NCBI RefSeq assembly: GCF_000149955.1
Contig: NC_030988.1
Span: forward strand, 2,256,109-2,320,108
DNA: 64,000 nt
Reading direction: 5' to 3'
Origin: Fusarium oxysporum f. sp. lycopersici 4287
Taxonomy: Eukaryota > Ascomycota > Sordariomycetes > Hypocreales > Nectriaceae
Part shown: positions 63,438 through 64,000 of the stretch, piece by piece
Numbering within the stretch: the stretch's first letter is position 1
How the letters are laid out: every line of letters begins with the position of its first letter
Translations under genes and position numbers: made by a program
The notes under the pieces: model-generated
Told to the model about the DNA's origin: nothing
Database searches by the model: none
Seen by the model: the letters and a program-made list of their open reading frames with translations, nothing else

Positions 63438-64000
63438 CGATGCGGAGCTTCCAGCGGGTACCGGCATCAGGCGCGATTGCTATGATCTGTTAGTTGCTAT
63501 AACAGCCTGGGGTGAGTTTGACGCGGCATCGGCTCTGGTCGGGTGTGATATGATCATGAAAGTCTATACCGACACCTTCACAGTCAGCATACAGGTCGCG
63601 GGGTCAATAGACTGAGATTGGTACAACCAGCCACATGCCATGGCAGTTGGTCAGTCTCGATAATAGACCCTTGAAGGCATCTCCTCGGCGCAGACAACGA
63701 ATCAGAATTGAGATCGATATTTCGCTGTAGCAAAGATATGGACGGAAATGCGGAGATTGTCCTTGGATCCCCGGCGACCCGCACCAAATTCTCCGAATCC
63801 TTACGTTGATTAAGGGGACCTTCTCTTAGGACGAATCTTTCAAATGACAGTACTGTAAACTGTGGTCAAGCCCTTGACTAATATACGTTTGTGCGTTAAT
63901 CCCTAAATGCAACATGATACGGCACTGGGGGATTAAACACGTCACCAAAGGCAGCGTGTAGCCAATAATGTCACCAGCACACAGGCCCAGAACTCGATTA
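63438..64000. other. no recognised gene
   Basis: A minus-strand frame (63787-63584; LQGSIIETDQLPWHVAGC) is open but has no recognisable domain. The window ends here. Confidence 0.35.

Noticed and set aside
1..64000. Telomeric or centromeric repeats, rRNA and tRNA genes
   Set aside because: No TTAGGG arrays, no long satellite and no tRNA-like cloverleaf was noticed; a dedicated scan (tRNAscan) would be needed to exclude tRNAs fully.

Overview
The window looks like a repeat-rich accessory region of a filamentous ascomycete, most likely an Aspergillus/Penicillium-type (Eurotiales) fungus. Evidence: short GT-AG introns of 50-150 bp; host genes of Pezizomycotina type (FlbA-like DEP-DEP-RGS protein, CBM21 glycogen-targeting subunit, bHLH and bZIP factors, a CDH-cytochrome/b561 membrane protein); and a typical fungal transposon set (pogo/Fot1, Tc1/mariner, hAT, Tad-like LINEs, solo LTRs, a MULE fragment). 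Many transposase stops are CAG to TAG, CGA to TGA or TGG to TAG/TGA, the direction expected from RIP-like C-to-T mutation. One assembly gap (N) lies at 10873-11355.

Layout: 1-1.7 kb, pogo end, nested LTRs and a LINE leader copy; 1.7-2.3 kb, DUF7053-like gene; 2.9-3.7 kb, broken transposase and cyclin remnants; 3.7-8.6 kb, no gene seen; 8.6-10.6 kb, a conserved fungal gene and a weak hypothetical gene; 11-16 kb, two spliced pogo-type elements; 16.2-18.6 kb, a broken TPR-CHAT gene; 19.5-27.6 kb, mariner, pogo pieces, a hAT and a Tc1 element with 28-bp terminal inverted repeats; 27.6-32.5 kb, LINE pieces, an OrsD-type zinc-finger gene cut by a LINE piece, and LTRs; 33-37.4 kb, two sound host genes (CBM21 and bHLH); 37.8-42.5 kb, LEA-like gene fragment, second LINE family, LTR, second Tc1; 42.8-44.5 kb, intact F-box-like gene; 44.85-49.5 kb, near full-length LINE; 50.6-52.4 kb, intact cytochrome b561 gene and a DJ-1-like fragment; 52.6-55.8 kb, a hAT carrying a solo LTR; 56.5-62 kb, bZIP gene, second bZIP cut by a LINE, MULE fragment, flbA-like gene; 62.9-64 kb, pogo fragment and a 260-bp inverted-repeat element.

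The host genes do not form an evident pathway or biosynthetic cluster. They are islands in a nest of mobile elements, and at least four (OrsD-type, bZIP, DJ-1-like, TPR-CHAT) are cut or broken. The clearest structural results come from nesting: two LTRs with exact 5-bp target duplications (one of which, taken out, leaves the host transposase in frame), two pogo families whose transposases carry spliceosomal introns, and a short repeat family that appears to end in the same 3' tail as the resident LINE, suggesting SINE-like parasitism. I saw no CRISPR array, rRNA, tRNA or prokaryotic-type defence system.
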